From Flavobacteriaceae bacterium (GTDB lineage: Bacteria; Bacteroidota; Bacteroidia; Flavobacteriales; Flavobacteriaceae): a stretch of DNA of 49,823 bases. The notes beneath the pieces are model-generated. The model saw only the letters and a list, made by a program, of their open reading frames with translations. It was not told the origin of the DNA and did not search any database. Below, piece by piece: positions 26,456 through 33,176 of the stretch. Positions within the stretch are counted from its first letter, which is position 1, and every line of letters begins with the position of its first letter. The stretch spans positions 1 through 49,823 of the forward strand of contig JAHQVM010000136.1 of NCBI GenBank assembly GCA_019634365.1, in the 5' to 3' direction. A program made the translations under genes and the position numbers.

Positions 26456-26486
26456 CAAATATATTCAATTATTGGAATTATTCCAA
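26456..26486 (-). promoter_or_regulatory. Promoter of the S24 regulator (full -33/-7 match)
   Basis: On the minus strand TTG (26486-26484), 20 bases, then TATATTTG (26463-26456) match TTG-N20-TAnnTTTG exactly. The -7 box ends only 3 bases before the ATG, so the mRNA is probably leaderless. Confidence 0.75.
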
Positions 26487-26506
26487 TATTAGACAGGAAT
26501 TATTCC
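26470..26506. promoter_or_regulatory. Twin palindromic operator of the S24 regulator
   Basis: GGAATTATTCC occurs at 26474-26484 and again at 26496-26506. The first copy extends to a 19-bp palindrome (26470-26488) and covers the -33 element. Centres are 22 bp apart, about two helix turns, so two dimers would bind the same face. Confidence 0.7.
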
Positions 26507-26872
26507 ATAGAACATCAAAATTATAGGGCCATATTTCTTGTTGTTATGGTAAACGGCAACGCGGATGAATTCAGATCCGGTATCTAAAAAAAGATAGGAG
26601 GTGTAAATTGATTGGGAAATAAGTGTTACCTACTAAAAAGCTTCAGAAAAAACTTAAACTTAAAATGAACTAAAAAAAAAAGCAAAAGACCTTGAGAAGA
26701 TTTCCCCTAATCCTATATTTCAAGGTCTTTTTACTTTTAGAAAAGTTTACATCTTTAGTTTAACCAGTATCGCTAAAAACTCAGTTAATAGTTGCAACTT
26801 TTACTCCAGAATTTCAATAAACTTGTGTTAAAATTATTTTAAAGTCAGCACATAGCCTTCTAGGATGGTCAC
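26507..26872. other. Intergenic region between the S24 regulator and the response regulator
   Basis: No gene longer than a dozen codons is supported. It holds a bidirectional terminator-like hairpin (26684-26732) that no annotated gene needs, and a small stem (TATC..GATA near 26580-26597). The rest is AT-rich. A small RNA ending at the hairpin is possible but unproven. Confidence 0.55.
26684..26732. terminator. Orphan bidirectional terminator-like hairpin
   Basis: A perfect 12-bp stem (AAAAGACCTTGA with TCAAGGTCTTTT) closes a 24-nt loop, with an A-run before it and a T-run after it. No coding gene ends near it: the response regulator has its own terminator at 26873-26900. Confidence 0.6.
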
Positions 26873-26900
26873 AAAAAAAATACGGCAAAACCGTATTTTT
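26873..26900 (-). terminator. Terminator of the response-regulator gene
   Basis: The stem AAAAATACGG/CCGTATTTTT has a CAAAA loop and is followed by a U-run on the minus strand. It starts 33 bp past the stop of the response regulator. Confidence 0.85.
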
Positions 26901-26932
26901 CATATTTTTTGATGCTAAATCACTGATAAACA

Positions 26933-27604
26933 CTACACAAAGCCTCTTTTTCTGGCCTCTTCAATAAGTTGCTCATCATTGGCTGTTTTCATGTCGAACA
27001 ATTCCTTAATATAATTCTTTCGTTTTTCTATCGCACTCAGGGATAGATTAATATAGTTACTAAGGTTCTTCGTCCTAACTCCTCTTGAGATATGATACAA
27101 TATCTGAAGATTCTTTTGGTCCAAGGAGAAGTTATTGGATATGGTTTTCCTAAAATGATTATTTACGGTGGCACTGTAATAGGTCTTCCCATCTACTACA
27201 TCTTCAAAGGCCCTTGCAAACTCCTTGGAAGATAGATCACTTTTTATGAGGAATCCTTCAGGATTTATATTCTGAAGAATATTATGAATCCTATTCCCCT
27301 CATTGTGCATGGTAAGTATCATTATGGAAGCTTTTGGGTGGTACTGCTTTAATAAAATTGCAATATCGACTCCCGAAGTGATAGTTCCGTCCTTAGAAGC
27401 TGGAACCTTGATATCGATCAAGGCCAAATCGTACGGTTTCGTTTTGGAACGTTTTTTAATAAGGTCTTGCGCCTCATCGCAATCCGTGGCAATATCCACG
27501 GTAATGGAAAAAGCGTCTTGGTATTTGGACAATAAGGTATTCTTATAGCCCTCGATAATCATTGGATGATCATCTACCATTAAAACATTCAACCTCCTTT
27601 TCAT
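26933..27604 (-). CDS. Response regulator, LuxR/NarL-type output
   Basis: The 223-residue protein has a receiver domain (about 5-135) with the acid pair D11/D12 (VLMVDDHPMI), the phospho-acceptor D64 (LALIDIKVPA) and the conserved Lys in GFLIKSDLS. A LuxR-like helix-turn-helix follows (about 155-215: LDQKNLQILYHISRG, LSLSAIEKRKNYIKELF). It lies just downstream of a HisKA_3-type histidine kinase on the same strand and is its likely partner. The 95-bp gap could hold its own promoter, but I see no clear one. Confidence 0.9.
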   Translation of the reverse strand: MKRRLNVLMVDDHPMIIEGYKNTLLSKYQDAFSITVDIATDCDEAQDLIKKRSKTKPYDLALIDIKVPASKDGTITSGVDIAILLKQYHPKASIMILTMHNEGNRIHNILQNINPEGFLIKSDLSSKEFARAFEDVVDGKTYYSATVNNHFRKTISNNFSLDQKNLQILYHISRGVRTKNLSNYINLSLSAIEKRKNYIKELFDMKTANDEQLIEEARKRGFV

Positions 27605-27699
27605 AGTAAAAACTTTTAATGCATCTAGGCGTTTAACAAACAGTTAACTGCGGGGAAAAGTTGATGTATTAGGGGGTGTTTCTTGCTACTAATTTACAA

Positions 27700-29799
27700 T
27701 TATATCTTAATTTTTACCAAAATTGTCGTCCCTTTTCTATTCTTACTCTTAAAATTAACAGTTCCACCAATTTGTTTTACCCTTGACGAAATGTTCTTCA
27801 TGCCTATCCCTTTTTTCAATCGATCACCAGCGCTAATTCCTTGACCATCATCCATAATAGACAAGGCAAGTTCGCTTTCCTCCTTCTTAAATTTGATCCA
27901 TGCATTTTGGGCTTTGGCATGCTTTCTAATGTTCTGTAATCCTTCCTGTATAATTCTGTACAAATGCACTTTAATGGCATTGGGCATTTTCTCCCAATTA
28001 ATTCCTGGATCATTATTAAAATGATATTCCAGTCCATTTTTCATTTCTCCTTTAAATTGGTCCTCGATCAAGTTTTCAATAACTTCAATAAAGAATATAT
28101 CCCTGGCAAAAATATTAGAACTCAGGTTATGTGAAATACGCCGAATTTCGTCTTCAATGCTTTTTAATTCCTCTATATAACCCGCGCGTTTATCGATGAC
28201 TCCCAGGTCCTGGCTTTCATTTAAACTGTCCAAATTAAGGCGTGTTCCGAATAGCCTACTAAGGACACCATCGTGCAACTCTTCCGAAATCCGGTTCTTT
28301 TCCATCCGTTTTCCTTCCTCCAATTTCTCCTGTTGCAACAACATGAGGTTATAGATATCCTCGTTGGCCTTTTGCTGCGCCTCCCGAAATTGGAGTTCCT
28401 TGCGGTTGGATCTGCGCTGGATGAATATATACACCAAAAAGAAGGTAGCAACCAACCCTAATAACAAAATGGTCAATTGTCTTTTCTGCCGGGTTACTTT
28501 TATATTCTCATTTTCTATTTTGTCGGTTTCGTAACGAATTCGGGCAAATTGTTCTCGGTACCCTCTTTCTTCTTTTTGAAGGCTATCAATGATAGCGACT
28601 TGAATCTTGGAAAATCCTAGGGCGTCTTCTGTACTTGCTGTTTTAACGAGCATATCCAAAGATTCCAAAATTCCCCTATTATATTTGAGGGGTTTGGACT
28701 TTTCGTAGGCTATTAAGGCATGTTTGTTGGCATGATCCGTAGAATCATTGCGCAGGTAGTATTCCGCTAAATGAAGATTACTGGTCACGATGCCCCGGTT
28801 ATCTCCATCTTTCTCACGAATAGTAAGTGCATCATAGAACAATTCGGGCATTCCTTCGGTTTCACCCATCAGCGATTTCGCCCTTGCCAAGTTGTCCTTT
28901 AAACGGGCATAGGTTCTAGGACGGGATTCCAGAATACTGTCATGTGACAAGGCCAAATTATAATGACGTATGGCTTCTGGATAATCTTTCTTGTTGGTAT
29001 GCACCAATCCTATATTATTGAGTGAGCCTACCACGAGTGAATTTTTTTTCAGGTCTTTTCTATATTCCAACGCAATCGTATGGTAATCGATCGCCTCGTC
29101 GTACTTACCCATTTCGTTGAATATAAGCCCGAGGTTATTATTAGCAGATGCTAGGTATTGATTATCCTCTACCTTTTCGAAGTGACTAATGGCTCTAATA
29201 GAATTGGCCTCGCTTCCTACATAATCTCGAATATTCTTCTGAATTATTGCCATGGACAGTGCAGCCCTTCCCGCCCATTTATAGTTCCGGATCCTTTCAT
29301 ACAAACGTTCGGCCAAGAAGTAATTTTGATAGGCACTGTCTATTTGCTCACGCCGAATATGATAGCTTCCAAAATTATAATAGGCACGAGCAATACCCAA
29401 TGAATCCCCATTTTCCCTAGCGATCAAATCCAAACGACGCGAGGTTCGGTAAAAGGAATCCAAATCTACTCCATACCATGCAGCTCCAAGATCTATGAGC
29501 GCTTGAACTTTTAGTGAATCATTTTCAATGCCTTCGGTAAAGTAATTGGCTTTCGACAGGGATTCAATCTTATCAGTTCCCTTTTCTTCAGATTTTTGAA
29601 TGTATGCAAATGAGCTGTCCGCATTAAGATCTTCAAACTCCGAGACATCTACCCCTTGGGATTTTCTCCCGTCGCAGGCTACGAACAATCCCATCAACAA
29701 AAAGGCACAGCATATCGAAAATCGAATTTTTGGTGGATTCAAAGTACCCTTTTGATTGCGGTTCATGTGGAGGCGTATTTTCTGGATAAAGCTATTCAT
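27700..29799 (-). CDS. TPR-containing lipoprotein sensor histidine kinase
   Basis: Of 699 residues, the N-terminus has a lipoprotein signal with the lipobox LFVAC at about residue 42 (or 31 if the next ATG at 29766 is used). About 60-400 are tetratricopeptide repeats (SANNNLGLIFNEMGKYDEAID and NNIGLVHTNKKDYPEAIRHY are clear). One membrane helix follows near residue 475 (LTILLLGLVATFFLVYIFI), then a coiled coil. The HisKA_3 domain has the phospho-His in SEELHDGVLSRLFG, and the HATPase has EGLQNIRKHAKA and MDDGQGI...GIGMKNI. TPRs would sense a periplasmic partner. The frame is open upstream into the repeat-lipoprotein gene, but that extension is an artefact of the repeats. Confidence 0.9.
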   Translation of the reverse strand: MNSFIQKIRLHMNRNQKGTLNPPKIRFSICCAFLLMGLFVACDGRKSQGVDVSEFEDLNADSSFAYIQKSEEKGTDKIESLSKANYFTEGIENDSLKVQALIDLGAAWYGVDLDSFYRTSRRLDLIARENGDSLGIARAYYNFGSYHIRREQIDSAYQNYFLAERLYERIRNYKWAGRAALSMAIIQKNIRDYVGSEANSIRAISHFEKVEDNQYLASANNNLGLIFNEMGKYDEAIDYHTIALEYRKDLKKNSLVVGSLNNIGLVHTNKKDYPEAIRHYNLALSHDSILESRPRTYARLKDNLARAKSLMGETEGMPELFYDALTIREKDGDNRGIVTSNLHLAEYYLRNDSTDHANKHALIAYEKSKPLKYNRGILESLDMLVKTASTEDALGFSKIQVAIIDSLQKEERGYREQFARIRYETDKIENENIKVTRQKRQLTILLLGLVATFFLVYIFIQRRSNRKELQFREAQQKANEDIYNLMLLQQEKLEEGKRMEKNRISEELHDGVLSRLFGTRLNLDSLNESQDLGVIDKRAGYIEELKSIEDEIRRISHNLSSNIFARDIFFIEVIENLIEDQFKGEMKNGLEYHFNNDPGINWEKMPNAIKVHLYRIIQEGLQNIRKHAKAQNAWIKFKKEESELALSIMDDGQGISAGDRLKKGIGMKNISSRVKQIGGTVNFKSKNRKGTTILVKIKI

Positions 29800-29810
29800 A
29801 TTTCTTTTGG

Positions 29811-29846
29811 TAAACAAAAAACCCCTATACGGTTTTACCGTAAAGG
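29811..29846 (-). terminator. Terminator of the repeat-lipoprotein gene
   Basis: The stem CCCCTATACGGT/ACCGTAAAGGGG with one mismatch and a 3-nt loop is followed on the minus strand by six U residues. It lies 26 bp past the lipoprotein stop and just before the kinase start. Confidence 0.85.
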
Positions 29847-29872
29847 GGCTTGCTAAAATCGTTATTGGGTTT

Positions 29873-30304
29873 TTACAAACCTCCTTGTCCAGGCATATCG
29901 TCTTCACCGTCGGTAAAGCCGCCTTCTTGGCCAGGCATATCATCTTCACCATCGGTGTAGTTCCCTTCTTGGCCGGGCATGTCGTCTTCACCATCGGTTA
30001 GACCACCATCTTGACCGGGCATATCGTCCTCGCCATCGGTGTAGTTACCCTCTTGGCCGGGCATGTCGTCCTCGCCATCAGTAAAGTCGCCTTCTTGACC
30101 GGGCATATCATCTTCACCATCGGTAAAGTCGCCTTCTTGGCCGGGCATATCATCCTCGCCATCGGTTGGGATTGGGTTTTCGGTGTCGTTTTGTTGTACT
30201 AGGTTTTGTGGGGATTCATCAGTAAGGCTAAGTTCTTCTGCTTCACAGGCTACTAATAAAAGTGTTGCGGCAATTATTGTAGATAGGAATTTGAATTTTT
30301 TCAT
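29873..30304 (-). CDS. Lipoprotein of seven acidic 14-residue repeats
   Basis: The 143-residue protein has a lipoprotein signal ending LLLVAC (Cys20) and a short acidic spacer. From residue 47 to the end it has seven copies of TDGEDDMPGQEGxx, where the last two positions vary (DF, DF, NY, GL, NY, GF, GL). The net charge is strongly negative, about four acidic residues per repeat plus Asp/Glu variants. D-G-E-D-D resembles calcium-binding loops, but this is only a resemblance. I do not recognise the family. It sits between a LytTR regulator and a TPR histidine kinase on the same strand, with its own terminator. It may be a surface or periplasmic partner of that signalling system. Copy number could vary between strains. 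Confidence 0.85.
   Translation of the reverse strand: MKKFKFLSTIIAATLLLVACEAEELSLTDESPQNLVQQNDTENPIPTDGEDDMPGQEGDFTDGEDDMPGQEGDFTDGEDDMPGQEGNYTDGEDDMPGQDGGLTDGEDDMPGQEGNYTDGEDDMPGQEGGFTDGEDDMPGQGGL
29876..30166 (-). repeat. 42-bp in-frame tandem repeat, seven copies
   Basis: Seven units of 42 bp (the last lacks one codon) encode the acidic repeats of the lipoprotein. Units differ mainly at third codon positions and at the last two codons, so the array is not freshly expanded. Confidence 0.9.
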
Positions 30305-30627
30305 GAGTCGTTAATTTTGATTTTGAAATGTAGTTGTCTGCACCCCTTTTACAGGGCGATTTTTAGGTTGTACTATCGGTTTTGAGATTTCCTTTCAATA
30401 TCAAGGGCGGACTAACTGGGAACATTCCCTTGAAAGTCTAGATTCTGCCTTCGGATACTGAATTCTAAAAGCTTTTTAGATGGCAATTTGGCCTAATTAC
30501 TCCGCTAAAGTACAGGGTTGAAATCAATAACGATATACCATAGGTATATCATATTGTGAATGCCGTTCAGATAATGGCAATTGTATCATTTACAAGGGTA
30601 AATGGTTAAAATCTGAGGAAAATTCTC
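30305..30627. other. 323-bp regulatory region upstream of the repeat lipoprotein
   Basis: No gene is visible. It contains a perfect 8-bp dyad (30532-30550). On the minus strand it also has a one-mismatch -7 box (TACTTTAG, 30518-30511) without a good -33. The long leader suggests control at this point. Confidence 0.5.
30532..30550. promoter_or_regulatory. Palindrome GATATACC-ATA-GGTATATC
   Basis: A perfect 19-bp dyad lies between the LytTR gene and the repeat-lipoprotein gene, just upstream of the weak -7 box. It is a plausible operator. LytTR proteins usually bind direct repeats, so another factor may bind here. Confidence 0.5.
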
Positions 30628-31365
30628 TCAAACGATCATCAAGCTCCTATTTGACAGGGCATCACGGATGGTTTCCACGTTGCCACGGTAGGATTTGGAG
30701 AACGGCACCCAATCCATCGTGTTCTTGAGATTGCATTTCGATTTTCCGAAGTGAATGCGCGAAATATGGTCGATATTAACGATATAACTATTGTGTATGC
30801 GCATGAAGTTGGAAGGCAAGGCATCCTGAAACGCTTTTAACGTTTTGAATGCACGGACCACCTTCTCGTTGGCAAGCACAATGTCTGTTGTATTGTTATC
30901 GGCTTTAAGGTAAAGCACATCTTCGGCCGGAATGAATTTATAATCCCCATAGGACTTGAAACAAAGGGTATTCACCAATTGATCGGTGGCCTTCTTTTGA
31001 AAGCGAAGAATACATCTTCTCAATGTTTTAGAGTCCAAGGGTTTTAAAATGTAATCCAAAATGTTATTCCGAATGCCATCTATGGCATATTCCGGACTGC
31101 TGGCCAGCACGATGAAGTCTGGCAAGGTATCCAGATAGTCGCGGGCTTCGCTTAGGATGTTGAAAAGCATCTTTTCGGATCGCTTTCCAGGAAGTTCGAT
31201 ATTCAGGAAAACCAAGCTAGGCCGGCGTTCCAAGATGAGGTCGAGACCCGTTTCTTCGTCACTGGTAACACCAACACAAGCAAAGTTGTGGTATTTTTCC
31301 ATAGACAGATGGATGGCTTCAATAGCCCGGGGATCATTGTCGATGATAATATAGGGATATTCCAT
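30628..31365 (-). CDS. LytTR-family regulator with a receiver lacking the phospho-acceptor Asp
   Basis: Of 245 residues, about 4-120 are a receiver-like domain and 135-235 a LytTR DNA-binding domain (CFKSYGDYKFIPAEDVLYLKA, FMRIHNSYIVNIDHISRIHF). The acid pair is kept in part (IIIDNDPRAI) and the Lys is in DYILKPLDS. The phospho-acceptor position is Asn (N55 in LVFLNIELPG, codon AAT). It should therefore not be switched by ordinary phosphorylation, though deamidation or ligand binding could matter. It is upstream of the repeat lipoprotein on the same strand and divergent from a small membrane protein. Confidence 0.88.
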   Translation of the reverse strand: MEYPYIIIDNDPRAIEAIHLSMEKYHNFACVGVTSDEETGLDLILERRPSLVFLNIELPGKRSEKMLFNILSEARDYLDTLPDFIVLASSPEYAIDGIRNNILDYILKPLDSKTLRRCILRFQKKATDQLVNTLCFKSYGDYKFIPAEDVLYLKADNNTTDIVLANEKVVRAFKTLKAFQDALPSNFMRIHNSYIVNIDHISRIHFGKSKCNLKNTMDWVPFSKSYRGNVETIRDALSNRSLMIV

Positions 31366-31467
31366 AGGGGATAATGGTTTTCACTATACAAATAGTGCTG
31401 TGGTTTGTTTGATTTGTTTAATAATGAGCAAATTACCATTTCTTTTTAGGTTTTATTTGCGGTTTTA

Positions 31468-31484
31468 CCGTATTTGACATACGG
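31468..31484. promoter_or_regulatory. Dyad CCGTAT-TTGAC-ATACGG in the LytTR/membrane-protein divergent region
   Basis: A perfect 6-bp dyad with a 5-nt spacer sits between the divergent genes at 31365 and 31523. It overlaps a 13-bp sequence (31460-31472) also found in the terminator at 29830-29842. Confidence 0.4.
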
Positions 31485-31522
31485 AATCATGCTCCTGTGA
31501 GGTGGGGATTTATCTGTATATT

Positions 31523-31960
31523 ATGGCAAAAATTGCTCCTATGCTTGCAGCTTTCATGGAGAAACTCCGTTCGGTGCCGCGAAAACAGTGGATCATTTAT
31601 ATTTTGCTCTACTTTTTTTGGGGCCTGGGCATGAATTGGTTTGGTCAGGAAGTCGAAATTGCCAAATTCACGTATTGGTGGCAGGTGATCACTTGTTACA
31701 TCCTTTATATGGTACCCATTTCGATACTTGTAAAGGACTATTCCTTCTTCACTCAATATGCCTATGGCCTCGTTGCTATGGGGGTACTCGAATTTGGGGG
31801 ATACGCCCTTGGTACCTCTTACATTTATCCAGGGAATATCCTGGACCAATGGTTTGGCGAACACGTATTTGCGTTGGGGATGTCGCTTTTTTTCGCATTG
31901 TATTTTCCTGTAGGAAATTGGGCTGTTAATCGAATTTATTTTACATTTGAACGAAAATAA
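31523..31960 (+). CDS. Small multi-pass membrane protein, unknown
   Basis: The 145-residue protein has about four hydrophobic helices (WIIYILLYFFWGLGMNWF, VITCYILYMVPISILV, AYGLVAMGVLEFGGYALG, ALGMSLFFALYFPVG) and a basic C-terminal end. I do not recognise the family. The ATG at 31523 is chosen over a GTG seven codons upstream. It is divergent from the LytTR regulator, which could control it. Confidence 0.65.
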   Translation: MAKIAPMLAAFMEKLRSVPRKQWIIYILLYFFWGLGMNWFGQEVEIAKFTYWWQVITCYILYMVPISILVKDYSFFTQYAYGLVAMGVLEFGGYALGTSYIYPGNILDQWFGEHVFALGMSLFFALYFPVGNWAVNRIYFTFERK

Positions 31961-31997
31961 CTTACAAAATTACTGCTAAAATATAATTTTCTAGCTA

Positions 31998-32028
31998 TTA
32001 GAATTTTACAATGTTCGACATAGCTTTG
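31998..32028 (+). promoter_or_regulatory. Promoter of the mini-lipoprotein gene
   Basis: TTA, 20 bases, then TAGCTTTG (exact TAnnTTTG): one mismatch in the -33 element. It lies 31 bp before the ATG at 32060. Confidence 0.55.
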
Positions 32029-32059
32029 CGGGGTGTTTAACAATTAAATCTTCATCCCC

Positions 32060-32188
32060 ATGAAAAAATTATTATTTATTTTAGCTATTGCAGGTCTAGT
32101 ATTAACCGTGAGCTGCACCCCTGAATCCCTAGGAAGTGACGAACAACAAATCGACAAAGATAAATACGAAGTTCCGCCAAACGGATAA
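32060..32188 (+). CDS. Mini-lipoprotein, 42 residues
   Basis: This very short gene encodes MKKLLFILAIAGLVLTVSC, a lipoprotein signal with the lipobox Cys at 19, followed by a 23-residue polar tail (DEQQIDKDKYEVPPNG at the end). A well-placed promoter precedes it. Its last 53 bases overlap the start of the next gene in another frame, so translation of the two is probably coupled. I believe similar mini-lipoproteins with a D-K-D-K-x-x-x-P-x-x-G tail occur in other Flavobacteriaceae, but could not check. Confidence 0.75.
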   Translation: MKKLLFILAIAGLVLTVSCTPESLGSDEQQIDKDKYEVPPNG

Positions 32189-32657
32189 AAAAAATCTCAT
32201 AATATCAGGGGTGTTAATATCCATTGTATTGGTTTTAACACCCTTTTTATTTTACGTATATAGATTTGCCCCTTCCGATGGTAAAACATGGGAAACCATA
32301 TTCGGTACTATAACAGCAAAGGGGTTTGGAAGCGTTCAGGCATTTGTTCACGCTGTATTTACCAAAATTACATTTGTCCTTCTAACTGGCATTTGGTTTC
32401 TTACTTCCAAAAATTGGTGGAAGTATGCCATATTGGTTCCATTAACAATGTTCCTTTTTCAACTTATTGGAGTGTTGAATTATGAACTAAAATATATTGA
32501 TGAGTTCGACTTCTGGTATTCCCTTCCAGTAATACTTCCAATTTTGTTCTTTCTCATATATATATCAGTTCGAATTCAAAAGCGTGCTGCAAAAGAAGAC
32601 CCACTAAAAAAAGAGGTTGACGACGAAATCACTAAAATTTTTAGTGACAAACTGTAG
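32136..32657 (+). CDS. Membrane protein of unknown function overlapping the mini-lipoprotein gene
   Basis: The protein has about 173 residues with four membrane helices (LIISGVLISIVLVLTPFLFYVY, FTKITFVLLTGIWFL, KYAILVPLTMFLFQLIGVL, YSLPVILPILFFLIYISV). The conserved-looking loop TWETIFGTITAKGFGSVQAF and YELKYIDEFDFWYSLP point to a Flavobacteriaceae family of unknown role. No ATG is available. The start is taken as GTG at 32136 inside the mini-lipoprotein gene; a second GTG 25 codons on is possible. The overlap suggests the two proteins are made together. Confidence 0.72.
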   Translation: MTNNKSTKINTKFRQTDKKNLIISGVLISIVLVLTPFLFYVYRFAPSDGKTWETIFGTITAKGFGSVQAFVHAVFTKITFVLLTGIWFLTSKNWWKYAILVPLTMFLFQLIGVLNYELKYIDEFDFWYSLPVILPILFFLIYISVRIQKRAAKEDPLKKEVDDEITKIFSDKL

Positions 32658-32765
32658 GTACTGCGCCCATCTAAAAATTTAGCCCAAAATTTACTTTGCT
32701 TTTACCCGAAAAGTTTTAAATTTGCTGCCCGCTTTGCTACCAGAGCGGATGTTCTTTACAAATAC

Positions 32766-32838
32766 GCGAAAATAGCTCAGTTGGTAGAGCGCCACCTTGC
32801 CAAGGTGGAGGTCGCGGGTTCGAATCCCGTTTTTCGCT
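32766..32838 (+). tRNA. tRNA-Gly (anticodon GCC)
   Basis: This is a complete 73-nt cloverleaf. Acceptor stem GCGAAAA pairs with TTTTCGC, with discriminator T. D-loop is AGCTCAGTTGGTAGAGC. Anticodon stem-loop is CACCTTGCCAAGGTG with GCC in the loop. T-arm is GCGGGTTCGAATCCCGT. CCA is not encoded. Confidence 0.95.
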
Positions 32839-32898
32839 CATGACTCCGAAAGTTTCTAGAATTCCATGACTCTTTTGGAGTGATTAATAAGAGCGACC

Positions 32899-32951
32899 GG
32901 GTCGCGCCTGCCTGCCGGCAAAGGCAGGGGTTCGAACCTCGTTTTTCGCTC
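32899..32951 (+). pseudogene. Degenerate copy of the tRNA-Gly 3' end with palindromic insert
   Basis: GGTTCGAACCTCGTTTTTCGCTC (23 nt, given as positions 32929-32951) repeats the tRNA-Gly tail at 32817-32839 with 21 of 23 matches. GGTCGCG before it also matches the tRNA. Between them sits an extra GC-rich palindrome, CCTGCCTGCCGGCAAAGGCAG. There is no 5' half, so it is not a functional tRNA. Confidence 0.8.
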
Positions 32952-32961
32952 TTAAGTCCGA

Positions 32962-33045
32962 GCTGAAGTGGTGGAATTGGTAGACACGTTGGACTTAAAA
33001 TCCAATGGGCATTAGCCCGTACGGGTTCAAGTCCCGTCTTCAGTA
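32962..33045 (+). tRNA. tRNA-Leu (anticodon TAA)
   Basis: This is an 84-nt class II tRNA with a long variable arm (TGGGCATTAGCCCGT). Acceptor stem GCTGAAG pairs with CTTCAGT, with discriminator A. The anticodon arm is TTGGACTTAAAATCCAA with TAA. The T-arm is ACGGGTTCAAGTCCCGT. Confidence 0.95.
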
Positions 33046-33054
33046 CGATTGAGT

Positions 33055-33084
33055 AAAAACCGAATCCTTGGATTCGGTTTTTTT
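33055..33084 (+). terminator. Terminator after tRNA-Leu
   Basis: The stem CCGAATCC/GGATTCGG with a TT loop is flanked by an A-run and seven T residues, 10 bp after the tRNA. Confidence 0.9.
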
Positions 33085-33130
33085 GTTGAAGAAAATCGAG
33101 AAAGTTTACTTTCAAAGGTTTTCGAAAACA

Positions 33131-33166
33131 AAAAATGCATCCATCCTTGGATGGATGTGGTTTTTA
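33131..33166 (+). terminator. Second terminator-like hairpin in the repeat region
   Basis: The stem GCATCCATCC/GGATGGATGT with a TT loop is preceded by an A-run and followed by GGTTTTT. No coding gene ends before it. Confidence 0.6.
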
Positions 33167-33176
33167 ATTTGAAGTC

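Noticed and set aside
26545-26587. Short frame beginning MVNGNADEF upstream of the S24 regulator.
   Set aside because: Only 13 codons, with no promoter and no conserved feature.
29800-29994. N-terminal extension of the histidine kinase frame into the lipoprotein gene.
   Set aside because: The extension reads the repeat DNA in another frame (Lys/Cys/Thr-rich), crosses a terminator, and precedes a normal lipoprotein signal that would then be internal.
29876-30166. Regular 42-bp repeats could look like a CRISPR array.
   Set aside because: Units are contiguous, in frame and without unique spacers; they encode the lipoprotein repeats.
32899-32951. A second tRNA-Gly gene.
   Set aside because: Only the T-arm tail and acceptor strand are present; no D-arm, anticodon arm or 5' acceptor strand can be drawn.
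32766-33045. Site of an integrated mobile element, given tRNA genes with duplicated 3' ends.
   Set aside because: Only 112 bp separate the copies of the Gly tail and there is no integrase or cargo; at most a scar remains.
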